Positions 40,387 to 48,169 of a DNA stretch of 64,000 bases are shown here, one piece after another. This stretch comes from an uncultured Alistipes sp. (GTDB taxonomy: Bacteria; Bacteroidota; Bacteroidia; Bacteroidales; Rikenellaceae). Position numbers and translations under genes: made by a program. The first letter of the stretch is position 1. Each line of letters opens with the position of its first letter. The notes beneath the pieces were generated by a model. It worked only from the letters and a program-made list of their open reading frames with translations. It was not told the DNA's origin and ran no database searches. The DNA is taken from the NCBI RefSeq assembly GCF_963931675.1, contig NZ_OZ007039.1, forward strand, positions 1,335,657 to 1,399,656, read 5' to 3'.

Positions 40387-40923
40387 ATGGCAAATGCTAT
40401 CATTCCCGCAGCCGAGGTCGCTGCAAACGTCGAGAACAAGAACAACGCCGTTAAAAACACACTCAAGATGGAACGCCGCCGCGAGTACAACACCAACAAA
40501 CGGCACGAGATTCCCGCCCTGTGGAAAGTGCTGGGAAAGGCTCGGCCCGTGTTCACGGTGCAGATCAGCAAGACCAACGAGGTAAAGGCCAGCTGTATTC
40601 AGCGGTTCATGCCTGCCCTCTATGCCGATGAGAATCTGTTTTGGGTCGAGTTCATGGAGCAGGTAAACATCCTTTTGGATAGCCGACGGTTCTGCCGCGA
40701 GTGTAAGGCACTGGGTTACCAACCCGAGAACGTAGCCGAACACGTGGTATTCCTCGGTAGTGCACCCATGAGAAAGGTACTGCGTGAGGGTGTGCAGAAC
40801 ACGCTGGGCGCGTCGATTCAGTTCTACAAGGAACGCTTCTCGCCTGTCGAAGCTGACAATTACCGTGAGGATCCAGATGGGCAAATTGTAGGTCGACCTG
40901 TAAAAGACGAGGCAGCGGCATAA
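40387..40923 (+). CDS. Hypothetical protein, accessory-region type
   Basis: A 178-residue protein beginning MANAIIPAAEVAANVENKNN. An Ala/Asn-rich helical N-terminus leads into a basic segment (KMERRREYNTNKRHE) and a conserved-looking core (FMPALYADENLFWVEFMEQV, CRECKALGYQPENVAEHVV) with two cysteines near residue 100. It has no signal and no known motif. The leader at 40290-40386 is CG-rich with short inverted segments but matches no riboswitch I know. A bidirectional hairpin terminator follows at 40946. Confidence 0.6.
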   Translation: MANAIIPAAEVAANVENKNNAVKNTLKMERRREYNTNKRHEIPALWKVLGKARPVFTVQISKTNEVKASCIQRFMPALYADENLFWVEFMEQVNILLDSRRFCRECKALGYQPENVAEHVVFLGSAPMRKVLREGVQNTLGASIQFYKERFSPVEADNYREDPDGQIVGRPVKDEAAA

Positions 40924-40945
40924 CATCTGCCTGCCATAGTGAAAG

Positions 40946-40983
40946 AAATAGGGGCTACGGAACAATCCGTAACCCCTATTTTA
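40946..40983. terminator. Bidirectional intrinsic terminator
   Basis: A 15-bp stem AAATAGGGGCTACGG / CCGTAACCCCTATTT (one mismatch) with a 6-nt loop and T-rich flanks on the plus strand. It separates the 40387 gene from the convergent integrase relic. Confidence 0.8.
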
Positions 40984-40984
40984 T

Positions 40985-41155
40985 TCATAACAAATGTTGC
41001 ATGGCCTCATCGATTTGCGAGTTCTCGAATGAATCGAGGTAGATTTGCGTGGTCGAGAGGTCGGAGTGTCCCAACGATTCGGAAATCAGAGCCACGCTTA
41101 CTCCTGACCGTTTCAGGACGGTTGCGTATGTATGGCGCGCGCAATGTGAAAAACA
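40985..41155 (-). pseudogene. C-terminal relic of a tyrosine recombinase
   Basis: The frame encodes [18 protein letters not shown], then [20 protein letters not shown] and [13 protein letters not shown]. This is the end of a tyrosine integrase with the HxxR box (HCARH) and the catalytic Tyr (TTQIYLD). The N-terminal and core-binding domains are missing; upstream residues in the same frame are not integrase-like. It belongs to a different branch from the two intact integrases that follow, so it marks an older, deleted element. Confidence 0.75.
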
Positions 41156-41375
41156 CGTCCAGACGGCATTTTGCAGATGGAGGCAATGGAGACGTAACTG
41201 GTTTGGAATGAGATGATTTTCCGTTTTCGGGGAAGCAGTCAACCGCACATTGTATCGATCCAACCGTTACCATACCGTTACCCGTATCGTTACCTCGGCG
41301 TCCACAGGTAACCGGCAGCAATTGACAGACTTCCGCACGGCGTTTTATTCTCTGAATCACCGGTTTTTGCATAAC

Positions 41376-41404
41376 GATGAACGCCTTTAGTCACGGTATC
41401 TTTG
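41376..41404 (+). promoter_or_regulatory. Promoter of the integrase pair
   Basis: TTTG (41376-41379), a 17-bp spacer and TATCTTTG (41397-41404) lie 32 bp before the first integrase ATG. Confidence 0.55.
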
Positions 41405-41436
41405 CCCAGAGCAGGGAACCCTAAAAACCAGTCGTT

Positions 41437-42666
41437 ATGAAAGAAGTCAGTTGCAAGGTTTTGCTCTACCTGAAAAGGAGCTCCCAGACCGCTTCGGGTC
41501 AGGCCCCGATCATGTGCCGCGTGACGGTCGGCCGATCGATGGTGCAGTTCAGCAGCAAGCTCACCTGTACACCCGCGTTGTGGAATGTCCGCGAGCGGCG
41601 CCTCAGCGGCAAGAGCCGCGAAGCCGTGGAGACCAACGCTCGGATCGAGAAGCTGCTGCTCGGAATCCATGAGGCCGTCAAGAGCCTCTCGACCCGCCCG
41701 GGAGGGTTCGATGCCGAGGCGGTCAAAAACCAGTACCAGGGCAGTCTGGAGACCCGCATGACCCTTCTCCGCCTGCTGGACCGCTACATCGAAGGACTCC
41801 GCAGCCGGGTGGGTATCGACTGCGCCCGAACCACGCTGAGCACCTACGTCTACACGCGACGCTCGCTGGAGGCATTTATCCGCCGAAGGTTCGGACTCCC
41901 GGACCTTGCCTTCGGACAACTGAACGAACAGTTCATCCGCGAGTATCAGGATTTCACGCAGACGGAGCAGGGTTACGCCCTGCAGACGGTGCGCCACTAC
42001 CTGGCCGTGGTGAAGAAGATCTGCCGCCTGGCCTTCAAGGAGGGACACTCCGAGAAACTGCATTTCGCCTACTACAAGCTGCCCCGACAGGTGGAGACGA
42101 CACCCAAAGCGTTGAGCCGCGCCAGCTTCGAAAAGATCCGCGATCTGGACATTCCCGCACAGCGACGGTCGCTCTCGCTGAGCCGCGATCTCTTCCTCTT
42201 CGCCTGCTATACGGGCACCTCCTATGCGGACGTTTCGCGCCTGACCGGAGAGAACCTCTACACGGATGAATCGGGCGCCTTGTGGCTCAAATACCGGCGG
42301 AAGAAGACCGACTACCAGGCCCGTGTAAAACTGCTTCCCGAGGCGCTGGTCCTGCTCGACAAATACCGCGATGCGGAGCGGGAGACACTCTTCCCGCACC
42401 AGTCGGCCGACGTAGTGAAGGCCAACATGAAGGGACTTCGGGGCCTGACCGGTATCCCGGAGGCGCTGACCTACCACGCCGGGCGGCACAGCTTCGCCAG
42501 TCTGATCACCCTCGATGAAGGGGTTCCGATCGAGACCATCAGCCGGATGCTGGGCCACAGCAACATCCAGACCACGCAGATCTATGCACGCGTCACGCCC
42601 CGGAAACTCTTCGAGGATATGGACCGGCTGATCGCCGCCACAAGCGACCTGAAACTCATCCTGTAA
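41437..42666 (+). CDS. Tyrosine recombinase, first of a tandem pair
   Basis: A 409-residue site-specific integrase of the Bacteroidetes type: arm-type DNA-binding N-terminus (residues about 1-90), SAM-like core-binding domain (about 110-205) and catalytic domain. HxxR is HAGRH (His347, Arg350) and the nucleophile is Tyr383 in TTQIYARV. The first catalytic Arg is absent: the box reads TGTSYADV, as in the IntDOT group, where this Arg is also replaced. The gene is much richer in GC than the IS and hypothetical genes to the left. It lies 33 bp before the second integrase, with which it probably acts or is co-expressed. Confidence 0.9.
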   Translation: MKEVSCKVLLYLKRSSQTASGQAPIMCRVTVGRSMVQFSSKLTCTPALWNVRERRLSGKSREAVETNARIEKLLLGIHEAVKSLSTRPGGFDAEAVKNQYQGSLETRMTLLRLLDRYIEGLRSRVGIDCARTTLSTYVYTRRSLEAFIRRRFGLPDLAFGQLNEQFIREYQDFTQTEQGYALQTVRHYLAVVKKICRLAFKEGHSEKLHFAYYKLPRQVETTPKALSRASFEKIRDLDIPAQRRSLSLSRDLFLFACYTGTSYADVSRLTGENLYTDESGALWLKYRRKKTDYQARVKLLPEALVLLDKYRDAERETLFPHQSADVVKANMKGLRGLTGIPEALTYHAGRHSFASLITLDEGVPIETISRMLGHSNIQTTQIYARVTPRKLFEDMDRLIAATSDLKLIL

Positions 42667-42699
42667 ACCCGTTTATTCATCGTTCAAATCCTTTCTACC

Positions 42700-43914
42700 A
42701 TGCGAAGTACCTTTCGAGTCTTCTGTTATATCGATCGCCAGAAGGTCCGGGCGGACGGCACGACAGCCGTCTGGTGCCGGTTGAGTATCGACGGCAAGCG
42801 TGCCGTACTGACAACGGGCCTCTATTGCCGGCCCGAGATGTGGGATCCCCGCCGCGGGGAGATCCTTTCACCCCGGGAGAACAACCATCTGGAAGCCTTC
42901 CGCCAGCGGGTTGTCCGCACCTACGAACAGATGCTGGAGGAGCAGGGCGTGGTGAGCGCCGCAATGCTGAAGGAGCGGCTTGTCGGGCGCCATCCGGTTC
43001 CGACGACCTTGCTGGCGACGGGTGAGGCGGAACTCGAGCGGCTGGCGCGCCGTGCCGAACGGATCGGCTCGTCCTCCACGTGGAGGGAGTCGCGCCTCAT
43101 GCAGGGCAACCTGCGGCGCTTCCTGCAAAGCCGCGGCGAGGAGGATCTCCCGCTGCGGGATCTGACCGAGGCATTCGGGCAGGCCTTCAAACTCTACCTG
43201 AAGAGCTCGCAGCAACGCAGCCCCTCCTACGTCAATCGCAGCCTGACCTGGCTCAACCGACTGGCCTATATCGCCGTCGACCGGGAGATCCTGCGATGCA
43301 ACCCGCTGGAGGATCTCCCGTACGAGAAGAAAATCCCGCCGCGCCATCGGGCCATCAGCCGCGAGGATCTGCAGCGCCTGCTGACACACCCGCAGGCGGA
43401 TCCGCGGCTGGAGCTGATCCGCCGGATGTTTCTCTTCTCCTGCCTGACGGGACTTGCCTATGCGGACATGCAGTCGCTCTACCCGCACCACATCGGACAG
43501 ACCGCCGAGGGTCGGAGCTACATCCGCAAGCAGCGGGTCAAGACCCGCATCGAGGCCTTCATCCCGCTGCATCCCATCGCCGAGCAGATCCTCGCGCGCT
43601 ACAATCGGACGGACGACACGCAGCCGGTCTTCCCGTTGGGACCACGCGACGGAATCTGGCACGACATCCACCAGCTGGGCATCATCGTCGGCATCCGGGA
43701 GAATCTTTCATACCACCAGAGCCGCCACAGCTTCGGCACGCTGGCCATCTCCGCCGGGCTTTCCATCGAGAGTATCGCCAAGATGATGGGACATGCGAAC
43801 ATCTCCACCACCCAGGGCTACGCACAGATCACCGAGCAGAAGATCTCCGAGGATATGGACCGCCTAATCCGCCGCCGCGCACGACGGCAGGGCGAATCCC
43901 CGGCGAAGATGTAG
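42700..43914 (+). CDS. Tyrosine recombinase, second of a tandem pair
   Basis: A 404-residue integrase with the same layout: an N-terminal arm domain (FCYIDRQKVRADGTTAVWCR), a core-binding domain with HRAISREDLQRLL at its end, and a catalytic domain with HQSRH (His339, Arg342) and Tyr374 in TTQGYAQI. The Arg I position reads TGLAYADM, again without Arg. It differs clearly from the first integrase, so the pair is not a recent duplication. Paired integrases of this kind occur at the ends of Bacteroidales integrative elements. Confidence 0.9.
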   Translation: MRSTFRVFCYIDRQKVRADGTTAVWCRLSIDGKRAVLTTGLYCRPEMWDPRRGEILSPRENNHLEAFRQRVVRTYEQMLEEQGVVSAAMLKERLVGRHPVPTTLLATGEAELERLARRAERIGSSSTWRESRLMQGNLRRFLQSRGEEDLPLRDLTEAFGQAFKLYLKSSQQRSPSYVNRSLTWLNRLAYIAVDREILRCNPLEDLPYEKKIPPRHRAISREDLQRLLTHPQADPRLELIRRMFLFSCLTGLAYADMQSLYPHHIGQTAEGRSYIRKQRVKTRIEAFIPLHPIAEQILARYNRTDDTQPVFPLGPRDGIWHDIHQLGIIVGIRENLSYHQSRHSFGTLAISAGLSIESIAKMMGHANISTTQGYAQITEQKISEDMDRLIRRRARRQGESPAKM

Positions 43915-44243
43915 CGATTTCCCGACGACGACTGACTCCCGGAGATCCCGAGGCCGGCCGTCGTGTTTGTTTCGGCTTCTTTTCATCCGGCAGCAAGGTA
44001 ATGGACCGGAGCGAAATGCCAACCTCATGCCCGAGGGGTTTTCCCGAGTAGAAGCCTCCGCAGATGGAGATGCACCCCGGGGAAAAAGGTTGTCGTATTC
44101 GCTCCGGCCCGTTTTTGGAGATGCTACCGATGAAAAGGAGAAAAACAACGAACAGCTACATTGTGGGAGCTCAGTTGTTCATCTTCCCTTTCCCTTCCCG
44201 CCTTCTGTCTGTTCCGTCTTGTTGCCTCCGTCCTGCCTCTCGT
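43915..44243. other. Non-coding stretch between the integrase pair and the HTH genes
   Basis: GC-rich, with several short open frames that lack start signals or family features. It may hold the element end or the terminators of the two convergent units, but no convincing hairpin with T-run or att core is visible to me. Confidence 0.4.
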
Positions 44244-44540
44244 CTATCGGAACTCGTTGCGATACCCCTCCTCCAGCATCCGCTCGACATCCGAGGAGCG
44301 GTAGAGGATCTTGCCGCCCAGCTTGATGTAGGGAATCCGTCCTTGATTGCGGTAATCCTGTAAACTCCGGCGGCTGATCTTCAGCCGCTGCGAAAGCTCC
44401 TCGTCCGTATAAAAACTTTCTCCGTCCAACGAAGACTTGCGCTTCGAAAACAACGCCTCCAACGCCTTGGAAAGACGCTCCAGCGCCTGGAAGTACGAGC
44501 GGATCCGCTCGTCATGCTCCGTAATCAATTCATTGCCCAT
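44244..44540 (-). CDS. Small HTH (excisionase-like) DNA-binding protein
   Basis: A 98-residue protein. The N-terminal helix (YFQALERLSKALEALFSKRK) is followed by a MerR/HTH_17-like winged helix: FYTDEELSQRLKISRRSLQD then YRNQGRIPYIKLGGKILYRS and DVERML. This pattern is that of excisionase/helix-turn-helix 17 proteins found beside Bacteroidetes integrases, where they regulate excision or the mobilisation genes. It is the third gene of a leftward three-gene unit, 66 bp after the related 44607 gene. Confidence 0.8.
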   Translation of the reverse strand: MGNELITEHDERIRSYFQALERLSKALEALFSKRKSSLDGESFYTDEELSQRLKISRRSLQDYRNQGRIPYIKLGGKILYRSSDVERMLEEGYRNEFR

Positions 44541-44606
44541 TTTCCGTCTGTTTTAAAAGAGATCCGGCCCGACACCACCACGAGGTCATGATCCGGCTCC
44601 CGCTGT

Positions 44607-44918
44607 TTATACCCTGTTTCTGCGCTTCTGGTCGTGCATGCGCCGTGCTTCCAGCACCGCAAGGAACGACCGCACATCTTCTGCCCGGTAGTAGATCTTG
44701 TGGTTGATCTGCGTGTAGGAGAGCGACCCGTTGCCGCGAAGGGTCTGCAACGTCCGTTTGGAGATATTCAGCAGCTGGCAGACCTGCTGGTTGTCCAGCC
44801 ACGGCTCCGGCTCGCCGATGCGGTGCGCATGGCAGAGTGCGTCCATCCGTCGGGCGAACTCCTCGAACCGCGCGAGCATCCGCTCAAAGGTTCGGGATTC
44901 TACATTGACTATTCCCAT
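44607..44918 (-). CDS. Small HTH (excisionase-like) DNA-binding protein, second paralogue
   Basis: A 103-residue protein. The HTH_17 domain spans WLDNQQVCQLLNISKRTLQT and LRGNGSLSYTQINHKIYYRA, then DVRSFL. It is paralogous to the 98-residue protein at 44244 and has the same helical N-terminus (FERMLARFEEFARRMDAL). Its start overlaps the end of the DUF3408 gene by 10 bp, indicating translational coupling. Function as a directionality factor or repressor is inferred from position and fold. Confidence 0.8.
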   Translation of the reverse strand: MGIVNVESRTFERMLARFEEFARRMDALCHAHRIGEPEPWLDNQQVCQLLNISKRTLQTLRGNGSLSYTQINHKIYYRAEDVRSFLAVLEARRMHDQKRRNRV

Positions 44919-45247
44919 GTCAGTGTCGTTTTAAGATCCCGGGAAAGCGACTGGATCCGATTGCGGCACCAGACCGTAATCTCCTCGTCAAAGCTTGCGA
45001 AGTGATGTTCCAGCACGCGGTCCAGATAGCTGTACATCGAGATCTTGTCGTCGTCGAGGAGTCGCACGATTCGCAGGATCCGTTGGTGAAACTCCGGACG
45101 GACATAAATGGCCTTGCCGTGGAGAGCCGCGGTCTTAACCGGCAGTAGGAAGAGGCGTTCGTAGTTGGAGACTTTTCTCGATAAAGTCCCGGAGTCGAGG
45201 GATGCCGTTCGGCTGTCGCCCCGAAGTTCATTCTTCTGTTCTTGCAT
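44909..45247 (-). CDS. DUF3408-like mobile-element protein
   Basis: A 112-residue basic protein (MQEQKNELRGDSRTASLDSG, then NYERLFLLPVKTAALHGKAI, YVRPEFHQRILRIVRLLDDD, KISMYSYLDRVLEHHF). The C-terminal half resembles the ribbon-helix-helix-like DUF3408 proteins encoded in Bacteroides conjugative transposons, with the typical ending HHFxxFxEEI. It heads the leftward unit of DNA-binding genes. No relaxase or tra gene is near, so the element is a remnant or depends on helpers in trans. Confidence 0.75.
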   Translation of the reverse strand: MQEQKNELRGDSRTASLDSGTLSRKVSNYERLFLLPVKTAALHGKAIYVRPEFHQRILRIVRLLDDDKISMYSYLDRVLEHHFASFDEEITVWCRNRIQSLSRDLKTTLTWE

Positions 45248-45317
45248 AATGATTGGCTTTTAAGGTTTCGGAAGCGAATATAGGGGCTTCAAAGACGTTT
45301 CCTCCACTATCAGCGCT

Positions 45318-45359
45318 CTATGGCAGTGGTTGGCGTCGCTGTGGCACAGGTTGGCGTCG
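45318..45359. repeat. Two tandem 21-bp repeats upstream of the DUF3408 gene
   Basis: The units (45318-45338 and 45339-45359) match at 18 of 21 positions and share GGTTGGCGTCG. An inverted repeat TTTGGC-GT-GCCAAA follows at 45395-45408. They could be operators of the leftward unit or part of an oriT/att region. The stretch 45248-45525 shows no gene. Confidence 0.55.
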
Positions 45360-45525
45360 GGGAGAGTCCAAAATAGCGTATTGGGAGACATTCCTTTGGC
45401 GTGCCAAACAGAAAATCTGGCATTCTGCTTTTGGGCGGACTGAAGAAGGAGATTGCCAGTCCGACAAGGGAGGTATTGGCAGCCCTAATACCTCTGTATC
45501 CTCAACATAAAGTCCCCTACAGACA

Positions 45526-45869
45526 TCGATAGATCAAAGGAACAAGAGATCCGCAACCCAAGGTATCATGAACTCAGGGAAGCAAGACATCAAGGGCTCT
45601 TGAGGCCAAGAGAACATGACGCCAGGAGACCATGAAGCCATGAGTCCAAGACCTCAACAGGGTCTGAGTTCCAGATCTCAGGACTTCATGAGGCCCAGAT
45701 ATCAAGAACTCCAGAGGTCATGAGTTCTTGACCTCTGTAGCTCACGAGTCCAAGAGCTCATGATTTCGGGACATCAGGGGTTCTTGACGTCTGGAGATCA
45801 AGACGCCAAGACTTCGAGCTCTGTTGATTTCTTGGGATCACTATTTCATGATGGATTGAGTTCAAGATT
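45526..45869. repeat. Degenerate octanucleotide array: 43 units of 8 bp in perfect register
   Basis: Cutting the sequence every 8 bp from 45526 gives 43 units such as TCATGAGT, CCAAGACC, TCTTGACG and TCAAGACG with no insertion or deletion. By hand count position 1 is T or C in 38 units, position 2 is C in 40, position 5 is G in 37 and position 6 is A in 36. Positions 3-4 are mostly A/T/G, and 7-8 are free. The core is close to the palindrome TCWWGA. Because 8 is not a multiple of 3, TGA triplets fall in all frames, so it is not coding. It lies in the 1.2-kb gene-free stretch between the DUF3408 unit and the sulfatase maturase. Function unknown. Confidence 0.9.
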
Positions 45870-46227
45870 TATTCATTCCGTTTTGGTGCAATTTTGTTCC
45901 CGATATCGGCTTCGGGAACGGGCGGTTCGCCTCTTCAGACTGGCCGGCGAACAAGCGGGAACGGGACGTGATATTCGACCCGTTTTTGAGTCCCCGGAAC
46001 ATTATATGTTTCGGGACTCGGCAAGCTGTGTTTTCAGTTACGCGAAATATTTTCCGTAACGCAAAACAACTTGCCCGCAAGGGGGTGGAAAACTCCTCCG
46101 AAGTCGTCGCTTTTTATAGGGCACCTCGTGTGCCGGGACCGATTCTCAAGGATCAATGGGTCTTCGCCATTTTCACTCGAAATTGGATTCGCAGAGCCTC
46201 GTTCTTGAACATTACTGCACGCAAAAC

Positions 46228-46255
46228 CGGGACAAATCTTGCAAGATTTGTCCCG
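46228..46255 (-). terminator. Perfect 28-bp palindrome, possible terminator of the sulfatase maturase gene
   Basis: The sequence from CGGGACAAATCT to AGATTTGTCCCG is a perfect inverted repeat around TGCA. On the minus strand it is followed by GTTTTG, so it could terminate the maturase transcript about 210 bp downstream of its stop. It also contains TTGCAAGATTT, like the HTCS half-sites, so an operator role is possible. The rest of 45870-46465 holds nothing I can support. Confidence 0.5.
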
Positions 46256-46465
46256 ATAAATGATGTCTTTGATTCAAATTATCCCGAATAAAACGCTTAA
46301 TGGATGGTGCATTTTGACAATTAAGCACCTTTATTAAAAATGTGTCTACACATGATTCTTGGGTTCAACAGGTCCCCTAAAAGAGTTGCTAATCCATACA
46401 TTCAATTCTGCAAAATAGGTCTCGTATATAATCCGGTATCCGGTCTCTCCTCGCAATCCGCACCT

Positions 46466-47749
46466 CTACATCAGCCCCATGCGCTTGCGGGCAAAGGGGA
46501 TGACCCTCGCCGGGGACTGCTGCTTCGACAGCAGGTCGCGCATGTAATCCATGTAGGGTTCCACGTGACGGAAATAGGCCTTCAGACCCTCGCAGAGCGA
46601 ATTCTTGCGGCAGCCGTCCGAACCCGTCTCGAAGCGGTGTTTCGGACATTCGCCCCGGCACGCGAAGTAGTATTTGCAGCGCAGGCATTCGGCCGGCAGG
46701 GCGTTGCGCTTCGCCAGGCCGAAGTCGCGGCGTTTTTTCGAGCGGTAGATCTCCGCCAGGGTCGTCTCGCGGATATTGCCCAGCAGGTATTCCGGGTAGA
46801 CGAAGTGGTCGCACGAATAGACGTCGCCGTTGTGCTCGACAACCAGCGCGTCGCCGCACGTCTCACCCATCGAGCAGACGCCTGGCTGCACGCCGCACCA
46901 CTGGGCCAGCGAGGCGTCGAACATCTGCACGAAGGTGCGGCCCACGTCGCTGACGACCCATTCGTCGAAGATGTCGCACAGGAAACGGCCGTAGCCCCCG
47001 GCCGTGACGGACCATTCGGCCAGGCGAGCCCCTTCGCGGTCGGGCGAGACGATCAGCGGACGGTGGAAGCCCTCGACATCGACCACGTGCTCCACAGCCG
47101 GCAGGAACTGCATGTATTTGCTGTGCACCTCGTCGCGGAAGAAGCGGTAGATCTCCCCACCGCGCCCCTCGCAGAGGCGGTTCACGACACTCAGCGTGTT
47201 GTACTCCACGCCGCCGTGCTGGAACATCGAAACCGTCTGCATCACCCGCTCGAAGGTCGGCTTGCCGCCCTTCGTCACGCGGAACGAGTCGTGAATGTCC
47301 TGCGGGCCGTCTAGCGAGATGCCCACCAGAAAATTATTGCCCGCAAAAAGGTCGCACCACGCCTCGTCGACCAGCGTGCCGTTGGTCTGCAGCGTGTTCT
47401 CGATCCGCTTGCCGTCGGCGTATTTTTGCTGCAGCTCCATCGCCTTGCGGTAGAAGTCGATTCCCAGCAGCAGGGGCTCGCCGCCGTGCCAGCAGAACTG
47501 CACGACATCCACCTCGTTGGCTTCGATATACTGGCGGATGTAAAGTTCGAGCAGTTCGTCGCTCATCACCGCCTGCCGGCCGCCGTACTGCACGGCCTTA
47601 TCCAGATAGTAGCAGTAGTGGTAGTCGAGGTTGCAGGTCGAGCCCGCGGGTTTGAGCATCGTCGAAAAGGCCACCGGACCTACCTGCTTCTCGGCGTCCC
47701 GGAAGGTGAAAATGTCCTTGTTTTTCGTTGGAATAATATTGATGTTCAA
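46466..47749 (-). CDS. Anaerobic sulfatase-maturating radical SAM enzyme with altered cluster motif
   Basis: A 427-residue cytosolic protein of the anSME family, which oxidises the active-site Ser or Cys of sulfatases to formylglycine. The fold is clear: STMLKPAGSTCNLDYHYCYY at the N-terminus, CWHGGEPLL, TNGTLVDEAWC, GISLDGP, then the SPASM domain (GVCSMGETCGD, CDHFVYPEYLLGN, CLRCKYYFACRGECPKHRF, GCRKNSLCEG). The radical SAM motif should be CxxxCxxC. Here Cys39 and Cys46 are present, but the middle position is Tyr43 (codon TAC, 47621-47623), one base from TGC. All other cysteine blocks are intact. The protein may be inactive unless this is a sequence error. It stands alone next to a sulfatase-containing operon whose two enzymes are both Ser type. 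Confidence 0.9.
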   Translation of the reverse strand: MNINIIPTKNKDIFTFRDAEKQVGPVAFSTMLKPAGSTCNLDYHYCYYLDKAVQYGGRQAVMSDELLELYIRQYIEANEVDVVQFCWHGGEPLLLGIDFYRKAMELQQKYADGKRIENTLQTNGTLVDEAWCDLFAGNNFLVGISLDGPQDIHDSFRVTKGGKPTFERVMQTVSMFQHGGVEYNTLSVVNRLCEGRGGEIYRFFRDEVHSKYMQFLPAVEHVVDVEGFHRPLIVSPDREGARLAEWSVTAGGYGRFLCDIFDEWVVSDVGRTFVQMFDASLAQWCGVQPGVCSMGETCGDALVVEHNGDVYSCDHFVYPEYLLGNIRETTLAEIYRSKKRRDFGLAKRNALPAECLRCKYYFACRGECPKHRFETGSDGCRKNSLCEGLKAYFRHVEPYMDYMRDLLSKQQSPARVIPFARKRMGLM

Positions 47750-48169
47750 TGTTCAATGTGTCTAAAACCATAGGCTATTTCAATGATAGCTTTTTTATTG
47801 TCATTTGGGTAGACTGTTTGGTATGCCTAATTCCTTTTCTCTTTTGACTTTCAATCCGAGATAAATCAGATCCCGGGAACAAGACTGTGTTAGGAATGCT
47901 TATCCTTGACCATTATACCTATATCAATTGTAGTCCCGGATTTCCGTTGAACATGATTCCTTATATGCGGTCTTATTAAATATCACCCTGTTCAAAACAT
48001 TCTCCGAGAGTTTATCAAAACTCCACAATACATCACAACATTTGTCATCACACACAGCAGCACTTCATAATTAAAAGAGGGGCGGTTTACGTACTTCGTA
48101 TATGCGGATTTTCATGTAACTGCAATCGATAAAGATAATATGGTATTTTCTTTGTCTTGCAAATAGGTT
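47750..48169. other. Non-coding stretch between the maturase and the long operon
   Basis: AT-rich, with no open frame showing family features. It should hold the promoter of the maturase (a weak TATGGTTT-like box upstream of its start) and the end of the long leftward operon. No clear hairpin terminator with a T-run is visible. Confidence 0.4.

Noticed and set aside
45253..45510. 85-codon plus-strand frame
   Set aside because: It spans the 21-bp tandem repeats and has no recognisable domain, RBS or codon bias.
45526..45869. CRISPR array or repeat-protein gene in the octamer array
   Set aside because: There are no 25-40-bp repeats with unique spacers and no cas genes. The 8-bp period puts TGA stops in all frames.
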